A DNA stretch of 64,000 bases from Virgibacillus oceani (GTDB lineage Bacteria > Bacillota > Bacilli > Bacillales > Amphibacillaceae): contig NZ_BMFR01000005.1 in the NCBI RefSeq assembly GCF_014638995.1, forward strand, positions 141,792-205,791, read 5' to 3'. This document shows, in pieces, positions 17,025 through 26,756 of the stretch. Position 1 is the stretch's first letter, and every line of letters begins with the position of its first letter. The translations under genes and the position numbers were made by a program. Below the pieces are notes generated by a model that was not told where the DNA came from, searched no databases, and worked only from the letters and a program-made list of their open reading frames with translations.

Positions 17025-18551
17025 TTACTTTAAAAGCTTTTTAATCTTTTGTACAAATGTTACATTATTATCTTTTTTAACAGATGGCTTTTCAGCTTTT
17101 TTTCGTTTTTTGGATTCCGGAATAATTTCAAAACCCATTTTTATTTCTTTAATCCAATCAACACTTTTTAGATCATTTACTTTTGCCTTTTCCGTTCCTT
17201 TAGAGCATGTATGCTGAAAATCCTTTAACCTTTGTAAATCGTGACTTGCAACAACAATTTCCACATTACCATTATTCCTATTTTTAACAAATCCATGGAT
17301 ATTCTGTAAAACAGCCTGCCTTTTTACCCAATTCTGATATCCAGTATTTTGTAACTTTCCCGAAACAATAAATTGATTTGCGTAAATTGGAGAGTTTGGC
17401 AATGCTTTCACTTCCACGTAATTCGTATAATTCCGCTTTAAAATTTTCACAATGTCAAGAAGATCAAAATACATATTTTCGTGCATATTAGCTCTCGCTA
17501 TTGTTTCGGGAAAATAATAATCCATTAAATAAGCCCCAATATTTCTCGGTTTACCTTCTGTTGGAAACATGTGCATGGATATATTGGCGGAAGGATTTAC
17601 CTCAAGTATTATAGCTTCCGAACCATTGTATAGCATATCGATGCTTCCATGCGGGATATTTGGCAGTGATTTTAATGTAATTACAGCTAATTCCTTTATA
17701 TTATCATCAATTTCATCTGTTATATCATACAAATCAACACCTTGGTTCATTGTGCTTTTATTTTTCACCAAAGTTGTATTTCCAGCTTCCAATACCGTGT
17801 CCAGGTCGTAGTCATTCTTATTTAATACACTATGAACTTCATCATCCATTTTTATCAGTCTTTCGGCTAAATATGGATTGCTTTTTCGGGACTTATTCTT
17901 TTGATCAATCAATTGTTTAATGGTGCTTGTTCCGTCACCCGTTACTTTTGCTGGGACCCGCCGGAGTGCTGCTACTACTATCCCGTCAACAACATACAAA
18001 CGTATATCTTCGCCTTCAAAATATCTTTCTACTATTACATTTTTATACCCAAGCTTCCCCCTTACATGCTTAAGAGAAGCGGCCAGTTCGGACTCACTAT
18101 CTATATTTAGGACTACTCCTTTACTTAACGTACCGTATGTTGGTTTAATGATTAGCGGAAATCCGATTTGTTGGGACATCATCACGATCTCTTCATCTGT
18201 ATGTTCACGGGTAAATTCAATACTCGGTAATACTGGTATAGAATGCCGTTCTAAATGTTTTTTTGTTTTTTGTTTACTTTGCGCTATTGTGACCGCTTCA
18301 TTTGATACAAGGTCCCCTCTAGATTGATTGAAATAATGAATTTTGTCTTTATATTCAAATGAATAGCTCCTGCCAAATGGCTTCCTACTTTTTGTAATTA
18401 TATCGGAATATTGGTGGATATCACCATAATATTTTAGTTTTAACCCTCTTCTCCATCCCTCTAGACCTATTAAGAATGAACACATACTAAATCCTTTTAT
18501 TCCTTTTACCATTTTTGGCGTAAAAGGCTGGGGAAATTTAGAACTCTCCAC
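17025..18551 (-). CDS. ATP-grasp ligase fused to a degenerate acylphosphatase domain (copy A)
   Basis: About 508 residues. The first 75 residues (SFLIGLEGWRRGLKL) are shared with copy B. The central ATP-grasp domain (about 110-360 in the longest frame, used for residue numbers here) resembles cyanophycin synthetase/GshAB: FPLIIKP, EGEDIRLYVVDG, RVPAKVTGDG and the metal site E327-x-N329. The C-terminal domain (about 403-490) has the acylphosphatase fold signature, but the catalytic loop reads QNTGYQ, with Gln416 in place of the essential Arg, so it is probably inactive. Start: GTG at 18551 after GGAGTGG aligns with copy B; GTG at 18581 has no good site. The likely product is an amide or peptide-like bond; substrate unknown. 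It follows the TPR-hydrolase gene. Confidence 0.72.
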   Translation of the reverse strand: MESSKFPQPFTPKMVKGIKGFSMCSFLIGLEGWRRGLKLKYYGDIHQYSDIITKSRKPFGRSYSFEYKDKIHYFNQSRGDLVSNEAVTIAQSKQKTKKHLERHSIPVLPSIEFTREHTDEEIVMMSQQIGFPLIIKPTYGTLSKGVVLNIDSESELAASLKHVRGKLGYKNVIVERYFEGEDIRLYVVDGIVVAALRRVPAKVTGDGTSTIKQLIDQKNKSRKSNPYLAERLIKMDDEVHSVLNKNDYDLDTVLEAGNTTLVKNKSTMNQGVDLYDITDEIDDNIKELAVITLKSLPNIPHGSIDMLYNGSEAIILEVNPSANISMHMFPTEGKPRNIGAYLMDYYFPETIARANMHENMYFDLLDIVKILKRNYTNYVEVKALPNSPIYANQFIVSGKLQNTGYQNWVKRQAVLQNIHGFVKNRNNGNVEIVVASHDLQRLKDFQHTCSKGTEKAKVNDLKSVDWIKEIKMGFEIIPESKKRKKAEKPSVKKDNNVTFVQKIKKLLK

Positions 18552-18601
18552 TGCTACCACTCCATAAAAAGTTTTTGCCACATGGCTTGCTGTATCTATT
18601 G

Positions 18602-20458
18602 CTAGTTACTATTTTTTTGAGTTACAAGTCTTTCTTCTAGCCGTTTCAAAGTTTCTGTTCGGCCAAATTTGTCAATAGCATTCATTAATTCTTCGTTTGC
18701 TTTTTTCATGTCACCTGTTTCCAAATACAAGTCAATGAGCTGTTCTCTTATTTCGATTACTTTTGGGACAAGGTCAACTGCTTTTTTTGCATAGTTTATC
18801 GCCTCATCGTAATTCCCCTGTTTTTTTAACACGTTTATTTTCAATTTTATTCCGTATTTATCGGTAGACAATAACTCTAATGACTTTTCAGATAGATCCC
18901 TTGCCCATTTCAGTTTATTCCTTTTTAAACATGCTTGACCGAGCACTCGATAATAAATATTCGACTTCGACTTTTTCTTTCTGTCATACCGAGGCACTTC
19001 TTCTTCAATAACTTTGAGGATAAACTCCTTAAGTAGTCCCATTCTTAGCAAATGCGGGGCTATTCCATGTCCACCATATGGAATCTTAATAAGCCTAGCA
19101 CAAGGAAATGCACGCGTTACCTCTTCCTGGACATACCTGTTGTCTAGTTTTTCTTTCGGATCGTAAACAACTATAGGAGAAATAGCAGAATTATAAGGTA
19201 ATGATAAGGAATGCTTGAATTCACTTTTTCCAATCTCTTTGGGTTTTCCATATTTCGGATGAATCGATAATCTAGGAGCGAGCGACAAAATTGTACAATT
19301 GATACTTGCTCCGTAGTAAAGAGACGTATAGCCGCCTAAACTATATCCATAGGCAATTTTATGTTTATAGCTGCTTTCAACCATTCCATTAACAGCTTTA
19401 TAAAATTCATCTATCGTTAAATCCTGATGCTGCGTGTTTGGCTGTTTTTTTCTAACTGCAATAATATCAAGGTTTTGTCTAGTTAATAGTTTGAATCCAA
19501 ATGACGGGTTTTTCCAAACCATGTTTAATGAATCAAATGTAACGATTACAGATTCCGTTTTCTGGAGCCTTTTATAAAATTCAATTCTGCTTTCACCATT
19601 ATTAAATAACACAATCTTTCTGTAGCCTTTACTGTCATTTTGAATTTCTTCGTGATAATTATCTAATACATACTGGAACAGACGATTGCTCTCTGAATGA
19701 TTTCCAATAATTTGATATATCATGGATCTCTTTATAACCAGATTCATTGGGGCTTTTTGTTTATACTGACCACATGCTTTTTTTAATCTTAGTAAAGCGG
19801 CGTCCCATTCCTTTTTATAAATAGCAATATCGGCATACGATACTCTCAGCCTTTTATTTGCTGTATATTTCTTCATGCCGCGTTCAAGTATTTGTTCAGC
19901 CTTCCAATAATCACCTAACTTTCGATAGGACAAAGCAGCTCTTATATATGAATTTACGGGTAAATTATCTATTTCAGCATCCAATAATTTATCCCACATC
20001 TCGGTAGCCTTACTCCACTTTTTTTGTGTAATCAGATTTTCTGCATATTCCTGCATAAGCTTTATATTCTTAGGATAATACTTCAGTCCTGCTTTTAAAA
20101 TATTTTCAGCCTTTTTATTATTATTATTTTGCTTTAGTGCCTTAGCAAAACCAAGATAAGCGGGTACTTTAACTTTTTTCTTTTTTAATTTAAATATTAC
20201 ATCCCATTGTTCTATAGCAAGTTCCCAATTCTTTTGCGTCATAGCGAAGTCTACGAGCATTGCTCGAATTGGATAGCTATTCGGGTAAGATTCCAAGGCT
20301 TTGGACAATAGGTGTATTGCTTTCTCTGGATTATTTGCATGGACATCGTTGGCTTCCTTTAAAACAGTATAAGAGCCCTTGGGCATCGTTAACCTATTAT
20401 TATGATCCTTTATCCAGATTTTAATTTTTTTAACAAAAACGTGTAATTTATTTTTCAT
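18602..20458 (-). CDS. TPR protein with an embedded alpha/beta-hydrolase domain
   Basis: A 618-residue cytoplasmic protein without a signal peptide. Residues about 30-270 are tetratricopeptide-like helical repeats (pairs such as A-W-E-A-A). Residues about 290-490 form an alpha/beta-hydrolase with the nucleophile elbow GYSLGGY (Ser373), an acid in VVYDPKEKLD and His464 in GGHG. More TPR-like repeats (about 505-610) close the protein. A hydrolase between two TPR arms suggests a scaffolded esterase, thioesterase or acyltransferase. It is encoded between two ATP-grasp/acylphosphatase genes, so the three probably act together. I do not recognise a named family for the whole architecture. Confidence 0.7.
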   Translation of the reverse strand: MKNKLHVFVKKIKIWIKDHNNRLTMPKGSYTVLKEANDVHANNPEKAIHLLSKALESYPNSYPIRAMLVDFAMTQKNWELAIEQWDVIFKLKKKKVKVPAYLGFAKALKQNNNNKKAENILKAGLKYYPKNIKLMQEYAENLITQKKWSKATEMWDKLLDAEIDNLPVNSYIRAALSYRKLGDYWKAEQILERGMKKYTANKRLRVSYADIAIYKKEWDAALLRLKKACGQYKQKAPMNLVIKRSMIYQIIGNHSESNRLFQYVLDNYHEEIQNDSKGYRKIVLFNNGESRIEFYKRLQKTESVIVTFDSLNMVWKNPSFGFKLLTRQNLDIIAVRKKQPNTQHQDLTIDEFYKAVNGMVESSYKHKIAYGYSLGGYTSLYYGASINCTILSLAPRLSIHPKYGKPKEIGKSEFKHSLSLPYNSAISPIVVYDPKEKLDNRYVQEEVTRAFPCARLIKIPYGGHGIAPHLLRMGLLKEFILKVIEEEVPRYDRKKKSKSNIYYRVLGQACLKRNKLKWARDLSEKSLELLSTDKYGIKLKINVLKKQGNYDEAINYAKKAVDLVPKVIEIREQLIDLYLETGDMKKANEELMNAIDKFGRTETLKRLEERLVTQKNSN

Positions 20459-20569
20459 CTTTTATTTCACTCTCACTATAATTTCGTGATAAATCATCTT
20501 TCATAAGATGCGTATAGAATTTTACAAGTTCTCATTCCTAACCGCTATATAGAGAAACTTCAAAAAGAT

Positions 20570-22105
20570 TTATTTTAAAAGCTTTCGTAATGTACTTTTA
20601 AAAAATGATACCTTCTTCTTATTATTTGTGGTTTGCTTTTGTTTTTGTTTAGGATTCATTTTCTTTTTCGGCTGCGTCATTATTTCAAAACCAATCTTAA
20701 TAGGTTTATCCCATATACTCTCACTTATGGAAATGACATTACACGCTTTTGGGCCGATGTTACAGACTTTTTTAAAATTAATTACGTTCTCTTTTTCACC
20801 CGCAACAACTACAGCAACATCACCATTGATTAAATTTTTTGCATATCCGTATAAATCCGATTCTATTGCTTTTTTCCTTACCCATTTTCTATACCCAACA
20901 CCTTGAACTTTTCCGCTAATCACATATTTTTTCGCATATATTTCAGTTAATGGTGCTGGTGACGCTGTAACTTCACTAGCACTTTTGGACATAAGTGGCT
21001 CTAAAAGACTATTTAAGTCAAAATATACATTTGCGTTTTGGTCTTTTTTATTTTTCGTTTCTGGAAAATAATAATCAATAATCGCGGCAGGTACATCCCG
21101 GCTTTTGCCTTCCATAGGAAATACCAATGAACCAATTTGCGGTGTGGGACTTAATTCAAGTACAACCGCCGCTTCATTAATTGGTTTATTTGCATTATAA
21201 ATAATGTCTACCCCGCCATGTGGAAAATCGGGAATAGACTTAAGTGCACTAATCGCAATATTTTTTATTTCTGCGGGGAACTCGTCAGTTAGTTCAATGG
21301 AATCCCCACCTGTTGAAACATTAGATTTTTCCCTTAGAAAAATCAGTTGTCCTGCTTCTGGAACACTATCTAAAGAAAGCCCTAATTTATCTAATATATT
21401 TTTTATTTCAAAGTCAACTTTTATTAGGCATGTTCTTAATCTAGGGTTTTTCTTTCTCTCTTTGTTCTTAAGGTGTATCAATTGATTAATCGTATGCAGC
21501 CCATCCCCTGTAACATTAGCTGGTACTCTATTAATTACGGCTACTACATTATCCTCAATAACATATACTCGGAATTCTTTCCCTTCAAAATGACGCTCAA
21601 TAATAATATCTGAGGAATTTAATTCTTCCCTCACATATGTAAGAGATTTCTTCAGATAATCCAGATTGTCAATATTAGGGATAACCCCTTTTCCCTGCGC
21701 GCCAACTACAGGCTTCAACACAATTGGAAAGCCTAATTTCAGGGCAAAATTTATTATTTCATCACTTGATGATTCTTTGGAAAACTTCTTGCCATCAACA
21801 ACCGGTATGCCATGTTCTGATAACCACTCTTTAGTCGCAATTTTATTGCTGCCTATACTAAACGCTTTTCCTTTCACTTTATCCCCTCTAGCTTTGTAAA
21901 AGGTATGGGTTTTTTTATCCAAGCTCAGAGAATAGCGTAGGCCAGGTGAATGTATATTCTTTTTTGTTACTTTATCGGAATGATACGTAAGCGTAAGTCC
22001 TCTTCTCCATCCCTCCAAAGCAATAAGATAGGCGCAAAATTTATTACTTTTAGCATCTTTTACTATTTCATTCGTCAAATGAGGCAGCCAATTTTTATTA
22101 TTCAA
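20570..22105 (-). CDS. ATP-grasp ligase fused to an intact acylphosphatase domain (copy B)
   Basis: A 511-residue paralogue of copy A. The ATP-grasp domain has the glycine-rich loop LKPVVGAQGKGV, EGKEFRVYVIED, RVPANVTGDG and DFPHGGVDI, but the metal-binding ExN is E317-x-S319, and the following MH seen in copy A is SL. The C-terminal acylphosphatase domain is canonical: GKVQGVGYR with catalytic Arg406, then YAKNLINGDV with the catalytic Asn. So the better-preserved half differs between the two copies. TTG at 22105 follows GGAGGT with 8 bases spacing. The C-terminus is a Lys-rich tail. It is upstream of the TPR-hydrolase and may form a complex with copy A. Substrate unknown. Confidence 0.75.
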   Translation of the reverse strand: MNNKNWLPHLTNEIVKDAKSNKFCAYLIALEGWRRGLTLTYHSDKVTKKNIHSPGLRYSLSLDKKTHTFYKARGDKVKGKAFSIGSNKIATKEWLSEHGIPVVDGKKFSKESSSDEIINFALKLGFPIVLKPVVGAQGKGVIPNIDNLDYLKKSLTYVREELNSSDIIIERHFEGKEFRVYVIEDNVVAVINRVPANVTGDGLHTINQLIHLKNKERKKNPRLRTCLIKVDFEIKNILDKLGLSLDSVPEAGQLIFLREKSNVSTGGDSIELTDEFPAEIKNIAISALKSIPDFPHGGVDIIYNANKPINEAAVVLELSPTPQIGSLVFPMEGKSRDVPAAIIDYYFPETKNKKDQNANVYFDLNSLLEPLMSKSASEVTASPAPLTEIYAKKYVISGKVQGVGYRKWVRKKAIESDLYGYAKNLINGDVAVVVAGEKENVINFKKVCNIGPKACNVISISESIWDKPIKIGFEIMTQPKKKMNPKQKQKQTTNNKKKVSFFKSTLRKLLK

Positions 22106-22144
22106 TTACATAAACCTCCAAAATAAATTGATAAATTAAGATTT

Positions 22145-23314
22145 TCAATAGAATACTTCTTTCACTACTCTTTTAGAGGCATTTCCATCTTCTAGATAGC
22201 AAAACTTCTGGTAAAAATCTTTTGTTGTTTGTGATGGCTCAAATCCATCCACTCCCATCTGTTTTATCTCCATTATCATTTCATCCGTTGATTTAACTAA
22301 AGGTCCTGGTGCATTCATTTCGAAATCAAAGTAAAATCCCCGAAGTGTATCTCGGTAATTATCTATATCATAAACATAAAACATCATTGGTCTCTGTAAA
22401 ATTGCGTAATCAAAGAACACAGATGAATAATCTGTTATCAGCATATCCGAAATCAGATACAATTCACGTATGTCTTCATAGCTAGAGAAATCATACACGA
22501 AATTGTCATAATCTGATATATCTAATTTTTCCGCTACAAGATAATGTAACCTTAGCAGGATGATATGCGTATCACCCAGTTCACGTTGCATTTTTTTCAA
22601 ATCCATCATTAACGTAAATTTATATTTACCTTTGGCATAAAATTGATTATCCCGCCATGTCGGGGCATATAGTATTATTTTTTTATTTAACGGAAGCTGA
22701 TTCTTTTCCTTAATTTGTGTAATGTTTTTCTGATTATTTGCATGTATCAAAAAGTCATTACGTGGATAACCAGACTCGATCATTCTATTGTTAAACTGAA
22801 ATGCTCGCTTGAATATTTCAGTCGAATATTGATTTGGTGACACTAAAAAGTCCCATTTTTCGGCTTCTTTAACAAAATTCCTTTTATATATTTCCGTGTT
22901 CGTGTCAGGCATATGCACCTCATCCATATCTGCTGCAAGTTTTTTTAGTGGGGTGCCATGCCATGTTTGCAGATAAACCGTCTTTTCCGGTTTCGGAAGC
23001 CAGTTCGGCAATCTGCTATTTGTTACCCAATAGGCCGCTCTTGACATAAGAACCATCCATTTAATGGACAAGCGTCTTACCTTTTTAATGTTTTTACCCT
23101 GAAAAGCAGTAATGCAATTGCCTTCAAAGCTCCAATACATGTCATATTCAAAGTTATTTTCTATCAAATATTCGTATATTGCACGTGGATTATCACTGTA
23201 TTGTTTTCCTAAGAAGCTTTCGAATATGATTAGATTCCGCTTCTTCGGCAATTTGCTCAAGATGAAAAACATTACTTTGTAAATTTTTATCGCGATTTTT
23301 TTTATTATTTTCAC
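22145..23314 (-). CDS. CDP-glycerol glycerophosphotransferase family protein (TagF-like motif)
   Basis: A 389-residue polyol-phosphate transferase. The catalytic TWHGTPLKKL, then ILYAPTWRDNQF, LLRLHYL and MLITDYSSVFFDYA are all present. A hydrophobic/basic N-terminus may bind the membrane. It closely resembles the C-terminal half of the 1109-residue protein encoded just upstream (25 bases apart), which suggests one arose from the other. GTG at 23314 has AAGGGG eight bases upstream. It probably adds glycerol- or ribitol-phosphate units to a lipid-linked polymer. Confidence 0.85.
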   Translation of the reverse strand: MKIIKKIAIKIYKVMFFILSKLPKKRNLIIFESFLGKQYSDNPRAIYEYLIENNFEYDMYWSFEGNCITAFQGKNIKKVRRLSIKWMVLMSRAAYWVTNSRLPNWLPKPEKTVYLQTWHGTPLKKLAADMDEVHMPDTNTEIYKRNFVKEAEKWDFLVSPNQYSTEIFKRAFQFNNRMIESGYPRNDFLIHANNQKNITQIKEKNQLPLNKKIILYAPTWRDNQFYAKGKYKFTLMMDLKKMQRELGDTHIILLRLHYLVAEKLDISDYDNFVYDFSSYEDIRELYLISDMLITDYSSVFFDYAILQRPMMFYVYDIDNYRDTLRGFYFDFEMNAPGPLVKSTDEMIMEIKQMGVDGFEPSQTTKDFYQKFCYLEDGNASKRVVKEVFY

Positions 23315-23339
23315 ACCGTTTACCCCTTGCCTGTCCTTG

Positions 23340-26300
23340 CTAATCCTTTGAAAATAAAGTATCCACTATACGACTGCTTGCATACCCATCCTCTAGTGAA
23401 CAATAGTTTTGCTGAAATACTTTATAGCTATCTTGAAAATTACATATTATCTTTTCTATGTTTTCCACACTATCAATAATTTCATCCGTATTGAATAGTA
23501 ATGGACCAGGCGCTTCCTTCTCAAAATCCATATAAAATCCTCTGATATTATCTCTATATTCTTCTAGATCGTACGTATAAAACAACATCGGCTTTCCAGT
23601 ATTTGCATAATCAAACATCACAGATGAATAATCCGTTATTAGAATGTCCGTTGCTACAAGCAATTCTTGAATGTCAGGATATTTTGATGCATCGTAAACA
23701 AATCCTTCCAGTTCTTCATCCAAGTTTATCTTATTGCTGACGACTACATGAAGTCTCAATAGAATAACGTGATCGCTCCCTAAAATCTGTTTCATTTTAT
23801 GAAGATCCATGTTTATATCAAATGAAAACTTATTTTTATTCGTTGTTTGATTATCCCGAAAAGTTGGCGCATAAAGTATAATTTTTTTACCTTCAAATAA
23901 ATTAAAATTATGGTTAATTTTTTCTTTAATTTCATGTTTATTATTTTTATAAAAAATGTCATTTCTCGGGTATCCAGTTTCTAGGATTTTACCATCATAA
24001 CGAAAAGCACTTCGAAAAGCTTTCGACGCATATTCACTCGGTGAAATTAAGTAATCCCAATTTTTCACTGCTTCCCCAACACGTTCTACATAATCACTGC
24101 TTCTTCCTTGGACCTCATCTATATCATAAAGCATTTTCTTCAACGGAGTCCCATGCCACGTCTGCAAATAAGTTGTTTCTGAACGCTTCTTAATATAGGT
24201 TGGGAAGTTCTGGTTGTTCACCCAATATCCCGATTTTAACAAATAATAATAGTACTGAGGGCTTAATCGTTTAATTCGTTTTGTATTTGGGTCTGTAAAA
24301 TTATACCGTTTATTGTAAACCCAAATTTTTTGATATTGTAACCCTTGTTTCACCAATTCATCATAAATATTTTTAGGGCTATCCCCGAATTGTTTTCCTA
24401 CACCACTTTCAAATAGAATCATACGATTGTCGACCCTAATAAATTTTGATCCAATTTTGTAGAAGAGCTTCATCATCGGAAAGTAGTACGAACTTTTCCG
24501 AAATCGTCTCAGCACACCATTGGTTACAAGTACTATTTTTGGGTGATCGAGCAAAAATCTATCACGTTTGATACTTGTCTTGTCTGTTACCTGAAATATC
24601 CGTTCTGAAGAGCGCCTATCCCGGAATGTAATAAATTTATCAGCACGTTTCTTCATAACTGGCTTCATCTTAAATTCATTATCCGCATATTGCTCTAACA
24701 GATCCATTAGCTGATCATAGCTTGCAGTAATATCACCAGGCAAATCCTTATCCAAATTCAAATGGGATGGATGTTTGCCTATAAAGAGTCCACGATCAAA
24801 TTGATAATACAACACAGGTTTATGCAAAAAACTAAAATCAAAGCCGACACTGGAATAATCCGTAATCATAATCATGCTTTCTTTAATTAGGTCTTGTACA
24901 TTAACCTCACCTTGGCTGATCACCCGAACAAATGGATTCTTAAAATATTTACTGTATTTCTGCATATTAGGATGCAAACAGAACAAAATTTGAAAATTAT
25001 ATTTTTCAGCCAATTCATGTAGTTTAGTGCTATTAATTAAATTTTGATATCGTTGAAAATATTCACTTTCAAAAAATGCATCCTCAGATGAAACCCAGTC
25101 ACGCCATGTAGGTATTATTAATAACTGTCTTTTTATGTTTACATCGTCCTTAAATAATGTGTCAAACCTCGACAACCCCGTCACGAACACCTCATTGGGT
25201 TCGTAGCCAAAATCATTAACAATCATATCCTTTTCAAATTCCGAGCTCACCATAAAAATGTCTGTATCAAAACCAGATGGGGCATTTTTCCCGTAGTTTG
25301 CTATCATATTTTTTGTGCCCATTACACCATGCTGCAGAAAAACTTTTCCTGCCTTTACTTTATTTTTAAACTTATTCGTCCGTAATGGATATAGATAATC
25401 CGGATGGTGAGAGGAAATAACTTTTTTGGCAATAATGGTATTAAAAATATGTTCCTTCGATTTAAAGTCTAGTACATTTCCATATTTTTTAACATTTTTG
25501 CTCTCAGGTGATTGTTTATCCACCACGTAGTATACAAATTTGTCGGGATACGTATTCCGCATATATTTAAAAAATGCATAACCTGTATCCTGGGCTTTAT
25601 AAACTCGCTCTCCAACTAGCCAAACATCTTTATTTCTGTTAACTAGACGGATTAACCAAGCCCAACGCATCAGCTTTTTCATATAATTGAACGTATCAAT
25701 TGGGAACTTGTATACTTCAAATGATAAATATGATTTCTTAAAGGTAAAATAAGGATTGATTACAGCAGTGTCTTGATTATACCTTATGTTTACGTCTTTT
25801 ATGAACAATTTTGTTCTAAATGTTGGACGACCGATTCGGACATACTTTGGTTCGTGCTTATCGTGTAAGGTCAACCTAAACGACAGATCATATACTTCTT
25901 CCTCAAGCATATCTCCCCATTGATTAAAGTCGATATACATCCTATACGTATAACGATTTAAACCGTATTTTTTCTTTACATCCTGCTCTTGATAATCTAG
26001 CTTTAAGTTTTCTGTTACCAGCTCTTTGGAGGAATCTCTGCCCATTAGCACTATTTCAGCATGTTTAATCAGTGAATTTCTTGTAAACATTTTCCCTTGA
26101 ATGGCATATTTCCCATTTCCGGCTTTTACCTTATCTATTTGCAGCCTTGTTGGTGCATCAGGTTCACCATTAACAATCAGAGATAGATTTCCTTTTTCAG
26201 TAAGATAATTTATCAAATGATTTTCCTGTTCATAATAAAAATTTAAATTATCAATATTCGTGTATTGAAATCTGCCAAGGCGAATGAAATATTCAGCATA

Positions 26301-26669
26301 CCGAACATCATTCTCCTCTACAAGCATTATTTGCTTAGATTCCTTTTTTGCTTCGCTTAGCTCAGCATATGGCCTTCTAATTTTCACATGCCAATCATAG
26401 GTTGTCCCATCTTCAAGCTTGACACGATTAATTAAATCTTTTAGTGAAACGGAAAAAGAAAAGCTCTCTGATGGGTTGATTTCATCCAATTTAAAACTTT
26501 CATCACCATTATTTCGTTCAAAAAGCCACAATTCTTTCCCGAGATAGTTCTCTTTATAAAACATTCCCGTAATGTTCAGTGTTTTCTGTGTTTGCACAAT
26601 ACTTAATTTATACTTTAATTTTTCGTTAGATTTTTTAAATCTTTTTTTTAACAATGATAGAAGTTTCAT
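23340..26669 (-). CDS. Two-domain CDP-polyol phosphotransferase (1109 residues)
   Basis: About 290 N-terminal residues form a beta-rich region of repeated strands. Two transferase domains follow. The first has FLQHGVMG (near 446) and ITDYSSVGFDFS (near 605). The second has TWHGTPLKKM (near 838) and ITDYSSVMFDYA (near 1015). Single-domain enzymes of the family usually have 380-750 residues, so this is a fusion of two types: a TarL/TagF-like LQHG type and a WHGTPLKK type. It may prime and then extend a chain, or alternate two polyol phosphates. ATG start after AGTAGGGG. It is followed by the related 389-residue gene. Confidence 0.87.
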   Translation of the reverse strand: MKLLSLLKKRFKKSNEKLKYKLSIVQTQKTLNITGMFYKENYLGKELWLFERNNGDESFKLDEINPSESFSFSVSLKDLINRVKLEDGTTYDWHVKIRRPYAELSEAKKESKQIMLVEENDVRYAEYFIRLGRFQYTNIDNLNFYYEQENHLINYLTEKGNLSLIVNGEPDAPTRLQIDKVKAGNGKYAIQGKMFTRNSLIKHAEIVLMGRDSSKELVTENLKLDYQEQDVKKKYGLNRYTYRMYIDFNQWGDMLEEEVYDLSFRLTLHDKHEPKYVRIGRPTFRTKLFIKDVNIRYNQDTAVINPYFTFKKSYLSFEVYKFPIDTFNYMKKLMRWAWLIRLVNRNKDVWLVGERVYKAQDTGYAFFKYMRNTYPDKFVYYVVDKQSPESKNVKKYGNVLDFKSKEHIFNTIIAKKVISSHHPDYLYPLRTNKFKNKVKAGKVFLQHGVMGTKNMIANYGKNAPSGFDTDIFMVSSEFEKDMIVNDFGYEPNEVFVTGLSRFDTLFKDDVNIKRQLLIIPTWRDWVSSEDAFFESEYFQRYQNLINSTKLHELAEKYNFQILFCLHPNMQKYSKYFKNPFVRVISQGEVNVQDLIKESMIMITDYSSVGFDFSFLHKPVLYYQFDRGLFIGKHPSHLNLDKDLPGDITASYDQLMDLLEQYADNEFKMKPVMKKRADKFITFRDRRSSERIFQVTDKTSIKRDRFLLDHPKIVLVTNGVLRRFRKSSYYFPMMKLFYKIGSKFIRVDNRMILFESGVGKQFGDSPKNIYDELVKQGLQYQKIWVYNKRYNFTDPNTKRIKRLSPQYYYYLLKSGYWVNNQNFPTYIKKRSETTYLQTWHGTPLKKMLYDIDEVQGRSSDYVERVGEAVKNWDYLISPSEYASKAFRSAFRYDGKILETGYPRNDIFYKNNKHEIKEKINHNFNLFEGKKIILYAPTFRDNQTTNKNKFSFDINMDLHKMKQILGSDHVILLRLHVVVSNKINLDEELEGFVYDASKYPDIQELLVATDILITDYSSVMFDYANTGKPMLFYTYDLEEYRDNIRGFYMDFEKEAPGPLLFNTDEIIDSVENIEKIICNFQDSYKVFQQNYCSLEDGYASSRIVDTLFSKD

Positions 26670-26756
26670 ACAATACCCCTACTGTCCAATTTTTATTATT
26701 TTATATGTCATATATTATACCATTCGATACGCCTATTTTTTTCTGACGTGACAAAT

